A DNA stretch of 64,000 bases from JAGRGG01 sp965217265 (lineage in GTDB: Bacteria > Pseudomonadota > Alphaproteobacteria > Geminicoccales > Geminicoccaceae): the NCBI GenBank assembly GCA_965217265.1, contig CBDCHP010000018.1, positions 806,001-870,000 of the forward strand, given 5' to 3'. Position numbers and translations under genes: made by a program. Shown piece after piece: positions 1-9,106 of this stretch; position 1 is the stretch's first letter, and each line of letters starts with the position of its first letter. Under the pieces are notes generated by a model. That model saw only the letters and a list, made by a program, of their open reading frames with translations, did no database searches and was not told where the DNA came from.

Positions 1-294
1 TTCCTCGCCGCGGGCGGCTCGAAGCTCGCCGGTGTCGAGAATATGGTCGCCCTGTTCGATCAAATTGGGCTCGGACAGTGGTTGCGCTACCTGACCGGCG
101 TTCTGGAGGTCGGCGGCGCGATCCTGCTGCTCGTGCCGCGCACGGCCTGGATCGGCGGCGCCCTCCTGGCCTACGCGATGCTCGGCGCCGTGCTCACCCA
201 CCTCGTGATCGGCGACAGCCCGGTCCTGGCCTTGCTCCTGTTCAGCGTCACCGCGCTGATCGCGTGGCATCGGTGGCCCGGCGCGGTGCGCTAG
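1..294 (+). CDS. DoxX-like membrane protein, 5'-truncated by window edge
   Basis: The reading frame is open from base 1 and stops at TAG 292-294, so the N-terminus lies outside the window. The visible 97 residues contain a short motif AGGSKLAG followed by two to three hydrophobic segments (LTGVLEVGGAILLLVP, WIGGALLAYAMLGAVLTHLV, LALLLFSVTALIAW). This pattern matches the C-terminal part of DoxX/DoxD-family integral membrane proteins, usually four-helix proteins of 120-150 residues. Members are often linked to redox or thiol stress, but no specific role can be assigned here. It is followed by a 100-bp gap and then the RND adaptor gene on the same strand. Confidence 0.72.
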   Translation, partial: FLAAGGSKLAGVENMVALFDQIGLGQWLRYLTGVLEVGGAILLLVPRTAWIGGALLAYAMLGAVLTHLVIGDSPVLALLLFSVTALIAWHRWPGAVR

Positions 295-394
295 GCACCC
301 CGACAGGAAGGCCAATGCGATCCCGTCGCGGACGCGCGCCGACGCGCGGTCGACGCCGTGCACGCCCTTTCCCATCCTCCCAAGGCTCCCGCCC

Positions 395-1903
395 ATGCCC
401 TCGCTCCTCGTCGATATCGTCTGTCTCGCGCTGATTGCCCTGTTCGCCGTCGTGGGCGCGCGGCGCGGCGCCGTCGGCGAAGCCGTCGCCCTCGCGGTCT
501 TCGCGGCGGCCGTGCCGCTGGCGTTCACGGCGGCGGCCGCGCTGTCGGCGCCGGCGGACGTCGCGGCGTTCGTCGCCGGCGCGGCGCTCGGCCTCGTCGC
601 CGCGCGCTTGGCGGGCAACGCGCTCTTGCCGCGGCGCGTCCTCTCGCGGGCACGCGGGTGGGCGGGGCGTATAGGAGGCGCGGTCCTGGGGGCGGGGCAG
701 GCCGTGATCCTGCTCGTCACCGCGACGGCGCTGCTTCCCGTCGGCGGGGGCCTCCCGCCGCGCGCGGTGATCGAGGCGCGCGCCTACGCCCACCTGCGGC
801 CGATCGCCGAAGGGATACGGGGCGCGGACGCGGCGTTCGCGCCGCAAACGGTCAGCCTCCCGTCGCCCACGCCGCGCTCGGGCGCGACGGTCCACCGTCC
901 CATCGCCTGGACGACGGTCGAGGCGGGAACCCGTACGCGCACCCGAACGCTGCCGGGCACCGTTCGTGCGGCCGAGCGAAGCCCGATCGGCTTCGACGTC
1001 GGCGGACGGGTGGGGGAGGTCCGCGTCGAGATCGGCGCGACGTTCGTCGAGGGTGAGGTTCTGGCGGCCGTCGAGACCGACACCTTAAGCTTCGAGGTCG
1101 AGGAGCGCCGCGCCGCCTTGAGCGAGGCCGAGGCCGTCCTGGCCGAGGTCCAAGCCGACCACGCCCGCACCGTCTACCTCCATGAGCGCGGCGTCGAGTC
1201 CAACGCCGCTCTAGAGAACGCTCAAGCGGCGCTCGACACGGCGAAGAGCCGGCTCAACGTCGCCCGGACCCGCTTGGCGCGGGCGCGGACCGACGTCGCG
1301 GACGCCGAATTGATCGCGCCCTACGACGGCTCCGTCGCCGCCCGGCTGGTGGAGCCCGCCGAGCGCGTCACGCCCGGTCAGCCCGTGCTGGAGATCCAAA
1401 GCCGCGACGGCGGGCTCGAACTCGTCGTCGGCGTGCCGGAGACGATCCTCGCCTCCTTGGAGATGGGCTCGACGCACGCCGTGAAGGCACCCGTTCTCGA
1501 CGGCACGGCTGCGGGCGTCGTCACCGAGATCGGGGCGCGGGCGGGGGAGGGTTCAAGCTTTCCCGTCACGCTCGCGATCGAGGGCGCCGATCCGGCCCTG
1601 CGCCCCGGCATGAGCGCCGAGGTCCGCCTCGACCTCGCACCGCGGGGCGCCGTCGCCGGCGTTCGCATCCCCGTCACCGCCTTTCTGCCGGGCGACGGGC
1701 AGACGTCGCACGTCTTCGTCGTCGACGCGGCGACCGGCACCGTGCGCCGGCAGGAGATCGAGGTCGTCGCCGTCGCCGGCGAGGAGGTCGTCGTCACCGG
1801 CCTGGAGCCGGGCCAGCGGATCGCCGCCAAGGGCCTCGCGCGGCTTCGCGACGGCCAGCCGATCGACCTGATGGGTGTCGGCGTCGCGCGCTACAACATG
1901 TGA
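395..1903 (+). CDS. RND efflux periplasmic adaptor with an N-terminal CvpA-like membrane domain
   Basis: The protein has 502 residues. Residues ~1-120 are very hydrophobic, with about four membrane segments and a start (VDIVCLALIALFAVVGARRG) resembling CvpA-family proteins. From about residue 170 the sequence is a standard membrane-fusion/HlyD-type adaptor: a lipoyl-like half (GFDVGGRVGEVRVEIGATF), an alpha-helical hairpin rich in Ala/Glu/Arg (~230-300), the second lipoyl half (ELIAPYDGSVAARLVEP), then beta-barrel and membrane-proximal domains ending near 'GLARLRDGQPI'. Adaptors normally begin with a signal peptide or a single lipoprotein anchor of about 30 residues, so the multi-pass start is unusual. 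The permease gene begins 15 bp downstream with a Shine-Dalgarno-like AAGGA between, so the two form an operon. No outer-membrane factor gene is nearby; a TolC-like protein must come from elsewhere. Confidence 0.85.
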   Translation: MPSLLVDIVCLALIALFAVVGARRGAVGEAVALAVFAAAVPLAFTAAAALSAPADVAAFVAGAALGLVAARLAGNALLPRRVLSRARGWAGRIGGAVLGAGQAVILLVTATALLPVGGGLPPRAVIEARAYAHLRPIAEGIRGADAAFAPQTVSLPSPTPRSGATVHRPIAWTTVEAGTRTRTRTLPGTVRAAERSPIGFDVGGRVGEVRVEIGATFVEGEVLAAVETDTLSFEVEERRAALSEAEAVLAEVQADHARTVYLHERGVESNAALENAQAALDTAKSRLNVARTRLARARTDVADAELIAPYDGSVAARLVEPAERVTPGQPVLEIQSRDGGLELVVGVPETILASLEMGSTHAVKAPVLDGTAAGVVTEIGARAGEGSSFPVTLAIEGADPALRPGMSAEVRLDLAPRGAVAGVRIPVTAFLPGDGQTSHVFVVDAATGTVRRQEIEVVAVAGEEVVVTGLEPGQRIAAKGLARLRDGQPIDLMGVGVARYNM

Positions 1904-1918
1904 GCAAGGACGATTGCG

Positions 1919-4900
1919 ATGAATGTCTCCCGCCTCGCCTACCGGGCCCGCCCGCTGGTCTACATGATGCTCACGCTGCTCATGGCCTTCGGCGCCTTGA
2001 GCTACTTCAGCCTGCCGGCGCGCGAGGACCCCAAGATCACGGTGCGCGAGGCGGTCGTCTCGGCGCGCTACCCCGGCCTCGCGCCCGAGCGCGTGGAGCG
2101 GCTCGTCACCAAGACGCTGGAGGAGGCGATCCGGCAGGTCGAGGAGGTCGAGGAGATCCGCTCGACCTCGATGCCCGGCCTGTCGCTGATCCACGTCGAG
2201 GTCGGCGATAGCTACTTCGAATTGGACCAGATCTGGGACGACGTCGAGGACCGGGTCGCGCGCGCCGCCGAGGGCCTGCCGGAGGGCACCTCCACCCCGC
2301 GCGTGGACAGCGATTTCGGCGACGTGGCGGTCATCACCGCCGCCTTGACCTCGAACGACTTCACCGCGGCCGAGACGGCGGACATGGCCGAGCACGTGCG
2401 CGACATGCTCTACGCCGTGCCGGGCACGGCCAAGGTCGATATCGTCGCCGCGCCGGACGAGCGCGTCTACGTCGAGACCCGCGACGCGCGGCTGGCCGAA
2501 CTGGGTATCGGGCCGGACGCCGTCGCGGCGTCGTTGCGCGCGCAGAACGTCATCCGCCCCGGCGGCGAGGTGGACGTGGCCGGCCGCAACTTCATCATCC
2601 AGCCGACCGGGGACTTCTTGGACCTCGACGCGATCCGCGAGACCCTGCTGCGCCTGCCCTCGGGCGGCGTCGTTGCGCTTCGCGACGTGGCCGACGTCGC
2701 GCGCGGCACGCTCGACCCGCCCGCGACCAAGGCCTACTTCAACGGCGAGCCGGCGATCATCCTCGCCGTCTCCATGCTCGACGGCGAGAGCGTGCTCGAC
2801 TACTCGGCGCGCGCCGGCGAGGCCATCGCCGACATCGCCGCCTCGCTGCCGGTGGGCTACGACCTCGACGTCGTCACCCATCAGGCGACCCAAGTCGAGA
2901 AGGCCGTCTACGGCATGACGATGAACGTCGTGCAGACGCTCGTCATCGTGCTCGTCGTCGTCATGCTGCTGCTGGGGCTGCGCACGGGCCTCATCGTCGG
3001 CTCGATCGTGCCGGCGGTGATGCTGGTCACGCTCGCGATCATGGGCGTGTTCGGCATTCCCTTGGAGCGCATGAGCTTGGCCACGCTCGTCATCGCGCTC
3101 GGCCTCCTGGTCGACGCCGGCGTCGTCGTCGCCGAGGACTTCAAGACGCGCATGGAAGAGGGCGCGGACCGGGACGAGGCGCTCGAAGGCATCGGCCGCG
3201 AACTCACCGTGCCGCTCCTGATCTCGACGGCGACGACGGTGCTGGCCTTCCTGCCGCTCATGCTGGCCGACCACGTGGCCGGCGAGTACGCCCGTTCGAT
3301 CTCGCTGGTCGTGCTGATCTCGCTCAGCGCGTCCTGGATGCTGGCGATGACCGTCACGCCGCTCTTCTGCCATCGCTTCATCAAGATCGAGCGCGACGCG
3401 AACGGCGGCGTCAAGCGCGGCCTCTTCGAGCGCGCCTTCAATCCGATCGGGCGCGGCTACGCCCGCCTCCTGCACGTCGTCCTGGCCCGCCGCTGGCTGT
3501 TCCTCGCCTCGATGGGCCTGTGCCTCATCGCCGGCGTCGCCGGCGTCGCCTTCGCGCCGCAAAAGTTCTTCCCCGACTCGGACCGCGCGCAGGTGCTCGT
3601 CTACCTCGACCTGCCGACCGGCGTCTCCAGCCGCAGCACCGATGCCGCCGTGCGCGACGTGGTGGCGGCGATCGACGCGCCGGGCCGTTTTCCGCAGATC
3701 GCCTCGCACGCCGCCTATGTCGGCTTCGGCGGGCCGCGCTTCGTGCTGTCGCTGACGCCGATCGATCCCGCCCCGCACCGCGGTTTCCTGGTGCTCAACC
3801 TGAGCGACGCCGACGAGGTGGCGCCGATCGTGACGCGGCTTCGCGTCCTGTTCGCGGACAAGTTCCCCGACCTGTCCGCGCGGGTGGCGACGATGTTCCT
3901 CGGGCCGACCGATTCCTCGGTCATCGAGGTCCAGGTCAAGGGGCCGGACGCCGACTTCGTCTACGCCGCCGCGCGCGACGTCGAGGACGCCCTCGCCCGC
4001 GTGCCCGGCGCGATCGACGTGCGCCAGGACTGGGAGAACCGGATCGCCAACATCGTCGTCGACGTCGACCAGTCGCGGGCCCGCCGCGCCGGCCTCACCT
4101 CCGACGACGTCGCCCGGTCCATGTCGGCCTACTTCTCCGGCCAAACGGTCTCGGAGTTGCGCGAGGGCGACGACACCGTGCCCATCGTCGCGCGCGGCGC
4201 CAGCGCCGAGCGGGCCGACCTGGACCGGGTGCGCGACCTGACGATCCATCCCGCCGGCGGGGGCAGGGGCGTCTCCCTCGCCCAGATCGCCGACCTGCGC
4301 GTCGAGAACGGCTTTGCCCTCATCCAGCGCGAGAACATGGCCCGCACCGTCACGATCAGCGCGCGCAACACCAAGATGGCCGCCGAGGACATGGTGCCCC
4401 TTATCGGGCCCGACTTGGAGCGCCTGCGCGCCACGATGCCGTTCAACCACGCGATCGAATTCGACGGCATCGTCACCCAGTCTGGCGAGGGCCGCGCCGC
4501 CCTGCTCGCCAACATGCCGCTTTGCATCGGCATCATGCTGGTGCTCCTAGTCGCGCAGTTCAATTCCTACCTGCGCCCCGCCATCATCCTCGGCACCATC
4601 CCGCTCGTCATCATCGGCGTCGCGATGGGTCTTCACCTCCTGCGCGCCGACTTCGGCTTCATGCCGATCCTGGGCATCCTGGCGCTCGCCGGCATCATCA
4701 TCAACAACGCCATCGTGCTCATCGACCGGATCGACATCGAGCGCGGCGAGGACGACGCCGACGGCTACGCAGCGCTCGTCGCCGCCTGCCAGCGTCGCCT
4801 GCGGCCGATCGTGATGACGACGATCACCACCGTGCTCGGCCTCGCGCCGCTGATCGTCTCGCACGACGCCTTGTTCTACGGCATGGCCAGCGTCATGGCC

Positions 4901-5098
4901 TTCGGCCTCGCCGTGGCCACGGTGCTGACCTTGGGCGTCGTGCCCGTCCTCTACAGCCTCGCCTTTCGCGTGACGCCGCGCGACGAGGTCCGAGCCGCCG
5001 CGGCCGATCCTGGCCGGGGCGGAGGCGGGCTGAGACGAACGCGAGAGGGGGCGTCGTCGCTGTACCGAACAGCAAGGCGCTTGAGTGCCTCCCTCTAG
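1919..5098 (+). CDS. RND-family efflux permease (AcrB/HAE1-like)
   Basis: This 1059-residue inner-membrane antiporter has the duplicated RND layout: TM1 near residues 10-30, a large periplasmic loop (PN/PC and docking subdomains), TM2-TM6 around 335-490, TM7 near 535, a second periplasmic loop, and TM8-TM12 around 870-1015. It would export a hydrophobic or cationic substrate using the proton gradient, working with the adaptor just upstream. In TM4 the motif reads GLLVDAGVVVAED: the first Asp of the proton-relay pair is kept and the second is Ala. In TM10 the lysine position reads IINNAIVLID, as in many non-AcrB members. The last ~40 residues are a hydrophilic extension beyond TM12. Its TAG overlaps the TAG of the convergent DUF3726 gene in a shared CTAG. 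Substrate is not predictable. Confidence 0.93.
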   Translation: MNVSRLAYRARPLVYMMLTLLMAFGALSYFSLPAREDPKITVREAVVSARYPGLAPERVERLVTKTLEEAIRQVEEVEEIRSTSMPGLSLIHVEVGDSYFELDQIWDDVEDRVARAAEGLPEGTSTPRVDSDFGDVAVITAALTSNDFTAAETADMAEHVRDMLYAVPGTAKVDIVAAPDERVYVETRDARLAELGIGPDAVAASLRAQNVIRPGGEVDVAGRNFIIQPTGDFLDLDAIRETLLRLPSGGVVALRDVADVARGTLDPPATKAYFNGEPAIILAVSMLDGESVLDYSARAGEAIADIAASLPVGYDLDVVTHQATQVEKAVYGMTMNVVQTLVIVLVVVMLLLGLRTGLIVGSIVPAVMLVTLAIMGVFGIPLERMSLATLVIALGLLVDAGVVVAEDFKTRMEEGADRDEALEGIGRELTVPLLISTATTVLAFLPLMLADHVAGEYARSISLVVLISLSASWMLAMTVTPLFCHRFIKIERDANGGVKRGLFERAFNPIGRGYARLLHVVLARRWLFLASMGLCLIAGVAGVAFAPQKFFPDSDRAQVLVYLDLPTGVSSRSTDAAVRDVVAAIDAPGRFPQIASHAAYVGFGGPRFVLSLTPIDPAPHRGFLVLNLSDADEVAPIVTRLRVLFADKFPDLSARVATMFLGPTDSSVIEVQVKGPDADFVYAAARDVEDALARVPGAIDVRQDWENRIANIVVDVDQSRARRAGLTSDDVARSMSAYFSGQTVSELREGDDTVPIVARGASAERADLDRVRDLTIHPAGGGRGVSLAQIADLRVENGFALIQRENMARTVTISARNTKMAAEDMVPLIGPDLERLRATMPFNHAIEFDGIVTQSGEGRAALLANMPLCIGIMLVLLVAQFNSYLRPAIILGTIPLVIIGVAMGLHLLRADFGFMPILGILALAGIIINNAIVLIDRIDIERGEDDADGYAALVAACQRRLRPIVMTTITTVLGLAPLIVSHDALFYGMASVMAFGLAVATVLTLGVVPVLYSLAFRVTPRDEVRAAAADPGRGGGGLRRTREGASSLYRTARRLSASL

Positions 5099-5742
5099 TC
5101 GTTGTCGCCGGTCCCGGCCCCGGCACCCTTGCGCGAGGCGGCGCTCGCCGGGACGTAGGTGCGCAGCGCCAGGACGGCGAGGCGGGCGAGCGTCGTCTCG
5201 TCCACCGGTACGGGTCCGTCCTGGGGCGGCAGGGACGGGGCCGCCGGCGGGTCGGCCGGTGCCGGTCCGCAGCGCGACCAGGGGCTCGCCGCCGGGGACA
5301 GGTCGTCGCCGCGCACGAACAGGCCCTGCGGCCCGACCCACAGGTCGACACCCTCCCAGGCGAGCGCCAGCGGCGCCTCGTCCACCGCGCGCGCCACGGC
5401 TGGCAGGAGGAGGAGCGGGTGGGCGATGGCGCCGGTCTCGACGACGCGCCCCTCGGCGAGGTCGAGGCGGCGGTCGAGCAGGGCGCAGCCGACGACGAGC
5501 GGGCACAGGTGGCCCGAGGGCGAGCGCCACACCCCTGCCTCGTCCTCGGGCCTCAGCGCGGCGTAGTCGCGGCCGTCGTTCGCCTCCAGATGGTCGGCGA
5601 GGAGGGGGAGTGCCGGAAGCCGGCGCAGCGCCAGCCAGCGCGCTGCCTTGCCCGCCTCCTCGGCCAGACCCCAGGCCATGCCGGCACCCCGCGCCGCCTT
5701 GTTCGCGATCCCGTTGATCTCGTTCAGCGACAGATTGCTCAC
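5095..5742 (-). CDS. DUF3726-like protein, last gene of the BCCT/ALDH operon
   Basis: The N-terminus (LSLNEINGIANKAARGAGMAWG, positions shown in part) with the AEEAGKAARWLA motif matches my memory of the DUF3726 family, soluble proteins of about 200 residues and unknown function. I prefer the GTG start at 5742: it overlaps the preceding TGA as GTGA, the usual sign of translational coupling, and gives the family-typical start. An upstream in-frame ATG at 5760 would add six residues. The C-terminus is Gly/Asp rich and its stop overlaps the convergent RND permease stop (CTAG 5095-5098). It sits downstream of a 566-residue protein of unknown function on the same strand and is presumably co-expressed with the aldehyde dehydrogenase, M19-like protein and BCCT transporter. 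Confidence 0.75.
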   Translation of the reverse strand: MSNLSLNEINGIANKAARGAGMAWGLAEEAGKAARWLALRRLPALPLLADHLEANDGRDYAALRPEDEAGVWRSPSGHLCPLVVGCALLDRRLDLAEGRVVETGAIAHPLLLLPAVARAVDEAPLALAWEGVDLWVGPQGLFVRGDDLSPAASPWSRCGPAPADPPAAPSLPPQDGPVPVDETTLARLAVLALRTYVPASAASRKGAGAGTGDND

Positions 5743-7439
5743 GCCGCCGGCGCCCAGCACCAGTCGTCGGCCGGCAGGTCGTCCAGCTCGTCCGGGTAGG
5801 GCGCGTCTTGGTACATGGTGATCCGCAGCCAGCGGTCCGAGCGCGGGTCGAACTTGGACGCGCCGAAGAAGGCGAGCTTGCAGCGCAGCAGGTCGAGCGG
5901 CACGAGGTGCGCGTCGATCAGGTTGCTCTGGATCTCGGCGTAAGCGTGCGCGGCGCAGATCTGCACCCGGCGCACGGCGTGGCGGTGCTCAGGGTGGCGC
6001 AGGAGGAAGGCGGCCGCGTTGTCTGGCGCCGCCGCCCTGCGCAGCGCCCCGTGCAGCGCCTTGACGTCGCGGCCGACGGCGAGCGGCTGTTCCAGCTCGT
6101 GGCCGGGCTCCGAGCCGCGCTCGCCGAGCCGCGGCTCCAGCTTCTCGGCCGAGACGTACCAAAACCGCGCCTGCGCCTCGGCCGCCTCGAAGTCGATCGC
6201 GAGCGCCCAGGCGTAGCGGTCCTCGATCAGGCGGCGCAGGCGCTCGATCTTCATGCGGCCGTCGATGCGCCCGACCGCCTCCTCGTCGACGCCCATGGTC
6301 TCGGCGAGGTCGTCGACGAGGCCCCCGTGCGGCTCCAGCAGCAGCGAGACGAGAAGCTCCTGCGCTTCGAGCGACAGGCCAGCCTCGGCCCGGCGGTAGA
6401 GGCGATCGAAAGGGTAGGGGCCTTCGAGCACCCCGGCATCGAGCCAGCCGTCGATTTCGGCCAGTTCGCCCTCCAGTCGCGCGATGCGCGCGGCGTAGCG
6501 GGCGTCGGCGACGCGCCACGTTCCAATCGTTTGCCGGGCGCGCCCGACGAGGCGCGGCAGGGCTGCGGCGGCCCCGGGTGCCGCGGTCTCGATCGCGCGC
6601 ACCCGCGCCAGCGCCGTCTCCTTGGCGAGCAGCCAGCGGTGCAGCAAGGCCGGGTGCTTGACGAGGAAGGGGGCCATGCCGAGGCCGGTGGAGTTGCCAA
6701 CGCCGATGCGGCGGCGGATCGTGGGATCGAGGCGGACGGCGCGCTCGGGATCGCGCGCGCGGGCCACGTGCTCGGCGAGGTCGGCGGTGAAGGCGCGGAT
6801 GAGCCAGACGGTCAGCATCTCGGCGCGAAACGGGCCGGACAGTTCGGGCCGCTCGGCGATCCGGTCGCGATCCGCGATGCCGAACTTGCCGTTGCCGTAG
6901 ACGGCGGTCGTCCGCATCAGGTAGCCGACCTTCTCGATCTCGCTAAGCTCGGGCTGCTGTCCCTCGGCCAAGCGCTCGACGACGTGGGCGAACAGGCGCA
7001 CGCTGCGGTTGGCGCGGCTGAGCACGAGTTCGCTGGGGTCGCAGCGGCCGGCCTCCTGCAAGGGCACGTTCGCCGCCATGCGGTCGAGGTCGGCCGCCGT
7101 AGGCACGCCGTCGAAGAGGGCGAAGGTCGAGTCCCACGCCTCGGCGATGACCCGGTCGCTGCGCTTCTCGGCCGGCAGGTCGTGGGCGAAGGCGACGAGG
7201 CTGTAGCGGTGCTCCGGCCCGTGCGCCACGTAGACCGCGCGGCCCACGCCGCCCGCGTCGACGTCCCAGACCGCGCGCTCCACCCGCCAAGCCTCGGCCT
7301 TCAATCGGCGGAGCAGGGCGCGCATGAAGGAGAGGCGGGTCTGGTGGTTGGCGCCCAGCCGCTCCAGGCGCATCACCGTCTCGGGCGCCCGCAGTGCCGG
7401 GGCTTCGTAGGCGCGGTGCGCCGCTTCTTGTCGGTTCAT
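5739..7439 (-). CDS. Conserved protein of unknown function (566 aa) in the BCCT/ALDH operon
   Basis: The ATG at 7439 is preceded by a strong AGGAGG-type ribosome site. The 566-residue product has no signal peptide and no clear membrane segment. It is rich in Arg, Ala and Leu and looks helical. Recognisable blocks are ETVMRLERLGANHQTRLSFM near the start, AHGPEHRYSLVAFAHDLP near residue 75, VGYLMRTTAVYGNGKFG near 175, and VGNSTGLGMAPFLVKHPAL near 250. I cannot name a family. The block spacing suggests a large soluble enzyme or scaffold rather than a structural protein. It lies 82 bp after the BCCT gene and overlaps the DUF3726 gene by four bases, so these last two genes probably act together. 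Function is not assigned. Confidence 0.85.
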   Translation of the reverse strand: MNRQEAAHRAYEAPALRAPETVMRLERLGANHQTRLSFMRALLRRLKAEAWRVERAVWDVDAGGVGRAVYVAHGPEHRYSLVAFAHDLPAEKRSDRVIAEAWDSTFALFDGVPTAADLDRMAANVPLQEAGRCDPSELVLSRANRSVRLFAHVVERLAEGQQPELSEIEKVGYLMRTTAVYGNGKFGIADRDRIAERPELSGPFRAEMLTVWLIRAFTADLAEHVARARDPERAVRLDPTIRRRIGVGNSTGLGMAPFLVKHPALLHRWLLAKETALARVRAIETAAPGAAAALPRLVGRARQTIGTWRVADARYAARIARLEGELAEIDGWLDAGVLEGPYPFDRLYRRAEAGLSLEAQELLVSLLLEPHGGLVDDLAETMGVDEEAVGRIDGRMKIERLRRLIEDRYAWALAIDFEAAEAQARFWYVSAEKLEPRLGERGSEPGHELEQPLAVGRDVKALHGALRRAAAPDNAAAFLLRHPEHRHAVRRVQICAAHAYAEIQSNLIDAHLVPLDLLRCKLAFFGASKFDPRSDRWLRITMYQDAPYPDELDDLPADDWCWAPAA

Positions 7440-7521
7440 TTTCTCACCTCCCTCACGAGCCTGGGAACAGGCCGCAGGACATAAAACTAGCGGCGGCGGG
7501 TCGGCGTTCGACCCGAAGGCG

Positions 7522-9063
7522 TCAACGTCGAGCCGCCCGCTGGTAGGCGAGCGTGATCCGGACGCTGTCCCACAAGGAGGGCAGCAGGACCAAGGAGACC
7601 GGCACGGCGGTCACGACGATGAAGGACTGGAGCTGCGTGACCCCGCTTGAGCCGATCGAGATCAAGATGATCGCCATGACGCCCATGGCAATGCCCCAGA
7701 ACACCCGCACCGGCGTGCGCGGGTCGTCGTCGTTGGCCATGGTGACCGCGATGACGTAGGTCATCGAATCGCCCGTGGTGGCGACGAAGATCGTGGTCAG
7801 GATCAAGAACAGGACCGAGACCAAGAAGCCCAGCGGCAACGCCTGGGTGATGGCGAGGAGGGCGGCCGGCAGGTTGAAGCCCTCGAAGGCGGCCGAGATC
7901 GTGCCGGGCGCCGCCAGCTCGTAGGCCATGCCGGTGCCGCCGACGATGGTGAACCAGAAGGTCGTGACGATCGGTGCCACGAGCGAGAGCATGACGACGA
8001 TGGCCCGGATCGAGCGGCCGCGGCTGATCCGGGCGATGAACATCGCCATCAGCGGGCCGTAGCCCAAGAACCAGCCCCAGAAGAACACGGTCCACCAGCC
8101 GAGCCAAGCCTCGTCGCCGCGAAACAGCGCCATCGAGAAGAAGCCGGTGACGTAGGTGCCAAAGCCGGTGGCGAAGTGGCCGAGGATGAAGAGCGTGGGG
8201 CCGGCGACGAGGATGAAGGCGAGCAGGACGATGGCCAGGACTACGTTGATGCGGCTGAGGATCTGGATGCCCTTGTCGATGCCGGTCACGGCCGAGGCGG
8301 TATAGAGTGCGACGAGGCCGACGATGACGAGTGCTTGCGTCGCGAAGCCGTCGGTTATGCCGAACAGCGCCGAGAGGCCGTAGCTCACCTGCAGGCCCAG
8401 AAAGCCGATCGGCCCCACCGTTCCGGCGACGACCGAGACGATGCAGACGGCGTCGGTGATCAGGCCGATCGGCCCGTGGAGCGCGCGCTCCTTGAAGACG
8501 GGGTAGAGCAGGAGGCGCGGGGCGAGCGGCAGGCCCTTGTCGTAGTGGTAGTGCATGAACATGACGGTGGTGAGGCTGCCCAGGATCGCCCAGGCGAGAA
8601 AGCCCCAGTGCATGAAGGCCTGCGCCAGCGCCGGGTCGACCGCCGCCAACGTCGCGCCCTCGCCGCCGTAGAGCGGCGGCGGCGAGAGGAAGTGCGCCAG
8701 CGGCTCGCCCGCGGCCCAGAACACGCCGCCGCCGGCGAGCAGCGTGCACATGATCATCGCACCCCACTGAAAGAGCGTGAATTCCGGTTGGGCGAGCGCG
8801 CCGAGCCTCGTCCTGCCGCCGGGAAGGGCGGCGATCAAGAGGCCGATCAGGAAGGTGGCGAGGAGGAGAAGCTGCCAGTAAAAGCCGAACCAGCGCACGG
8901 TCCAGGCGAAGCTCGCGTCGACGATGGCGCCCAGCAGGTCGAGATCGACCAGTGCTAAGAGGCAGAAGAGGACGATGAACCCCCCGGTGATGGCGAACAA
9001 GGGCACGTTGACGCCCCGCTGACGCTCCGTCGGCGGGGCTTCGCGCGCAGCGGCTTTTGCCAT
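7522..9063 (-). CDS. BCCT-family secondary transporter with an altered aromatic box
   Basis: This 513-residue protein has about twelve membrane segments and the BCCT hallmark GWWTVFFWGWFLGYGP near residues 322-337, followed by MFIARISRGRSIR. BCCT carriers move quaternary-ammonium or related solutes (glycine betaine, choline, carnitine) across the inner membrane. Aligning by eye to BetP, W189 and W194 correspond to W153 and W158, but Y197 is Leu161, W374 is Phe332 and W377 is Tyr335. The substrate cage is therefore only partly conserved, and a substrate other than glycine betaine is likely. There is no long cytosolic C-terminal osmosensing tail, which suggests nutrient uptake rather than osmoregulation. 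The gene lies 43 bp downstream of the M19-like gene on the same strand. Confidence 0.93.
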   Translation of the reverse strand: MAKAAAREAPPTERQRGVNVPLFAITGGFIVLFCLLALVDLDLLGAIVDASFAWTVRWFGFYWQLLLLATFLIGLLIAALPGGRTRLGALAQPEFTLFQWGAMIMCTLLAGGGVFWAAGEPLAHFLSPPPLYGGEGATLAAVDPALAQAFMHWGFLAWAILGSLTTVMFMHYHYDKGLPLAPRLLLYPVFKERALHGPIGLITDAVCIVSVVAGTVGPIGFLGLQVSYGLSALFGITDGFATQALVIVGLVALYTASAVTGIDKGIQILSRINVVLAIVLLAFILVAGPTLFILGHFATGFGTYVTGFFSMALFRGDEAWLGWWTVFFWGWFLGYGPLMAMFIARISRGRSIRAIVVMLSLVAPIVTTFWFTIVGGTGMAYELAAPGTISAAFEGFNLPAALLAITQALPLGFLVSVLFLILTTIFVATTGDSMTYVIAVTMANDDDPRTPVRVFWGIAMGVMAIILISIGSSGVTQLQSFIVVTAVPVSLVLLPSLWDSVRITLAYQRAARR

Positions 9064-9106
9064 GATCTTCTTGCCTCCCGGAGCGGATTCTTGGGATTTT
9101 GTGGTT

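Noticed and set aside
1553..4450. 965-codon open frame on the minus strand opposite the RND genes
   Set aside because: It is the antisense shadow of a GC-rich gene: composition is His/Arg/Asp biased, there are no motifs, and it covers a clear RND permease.
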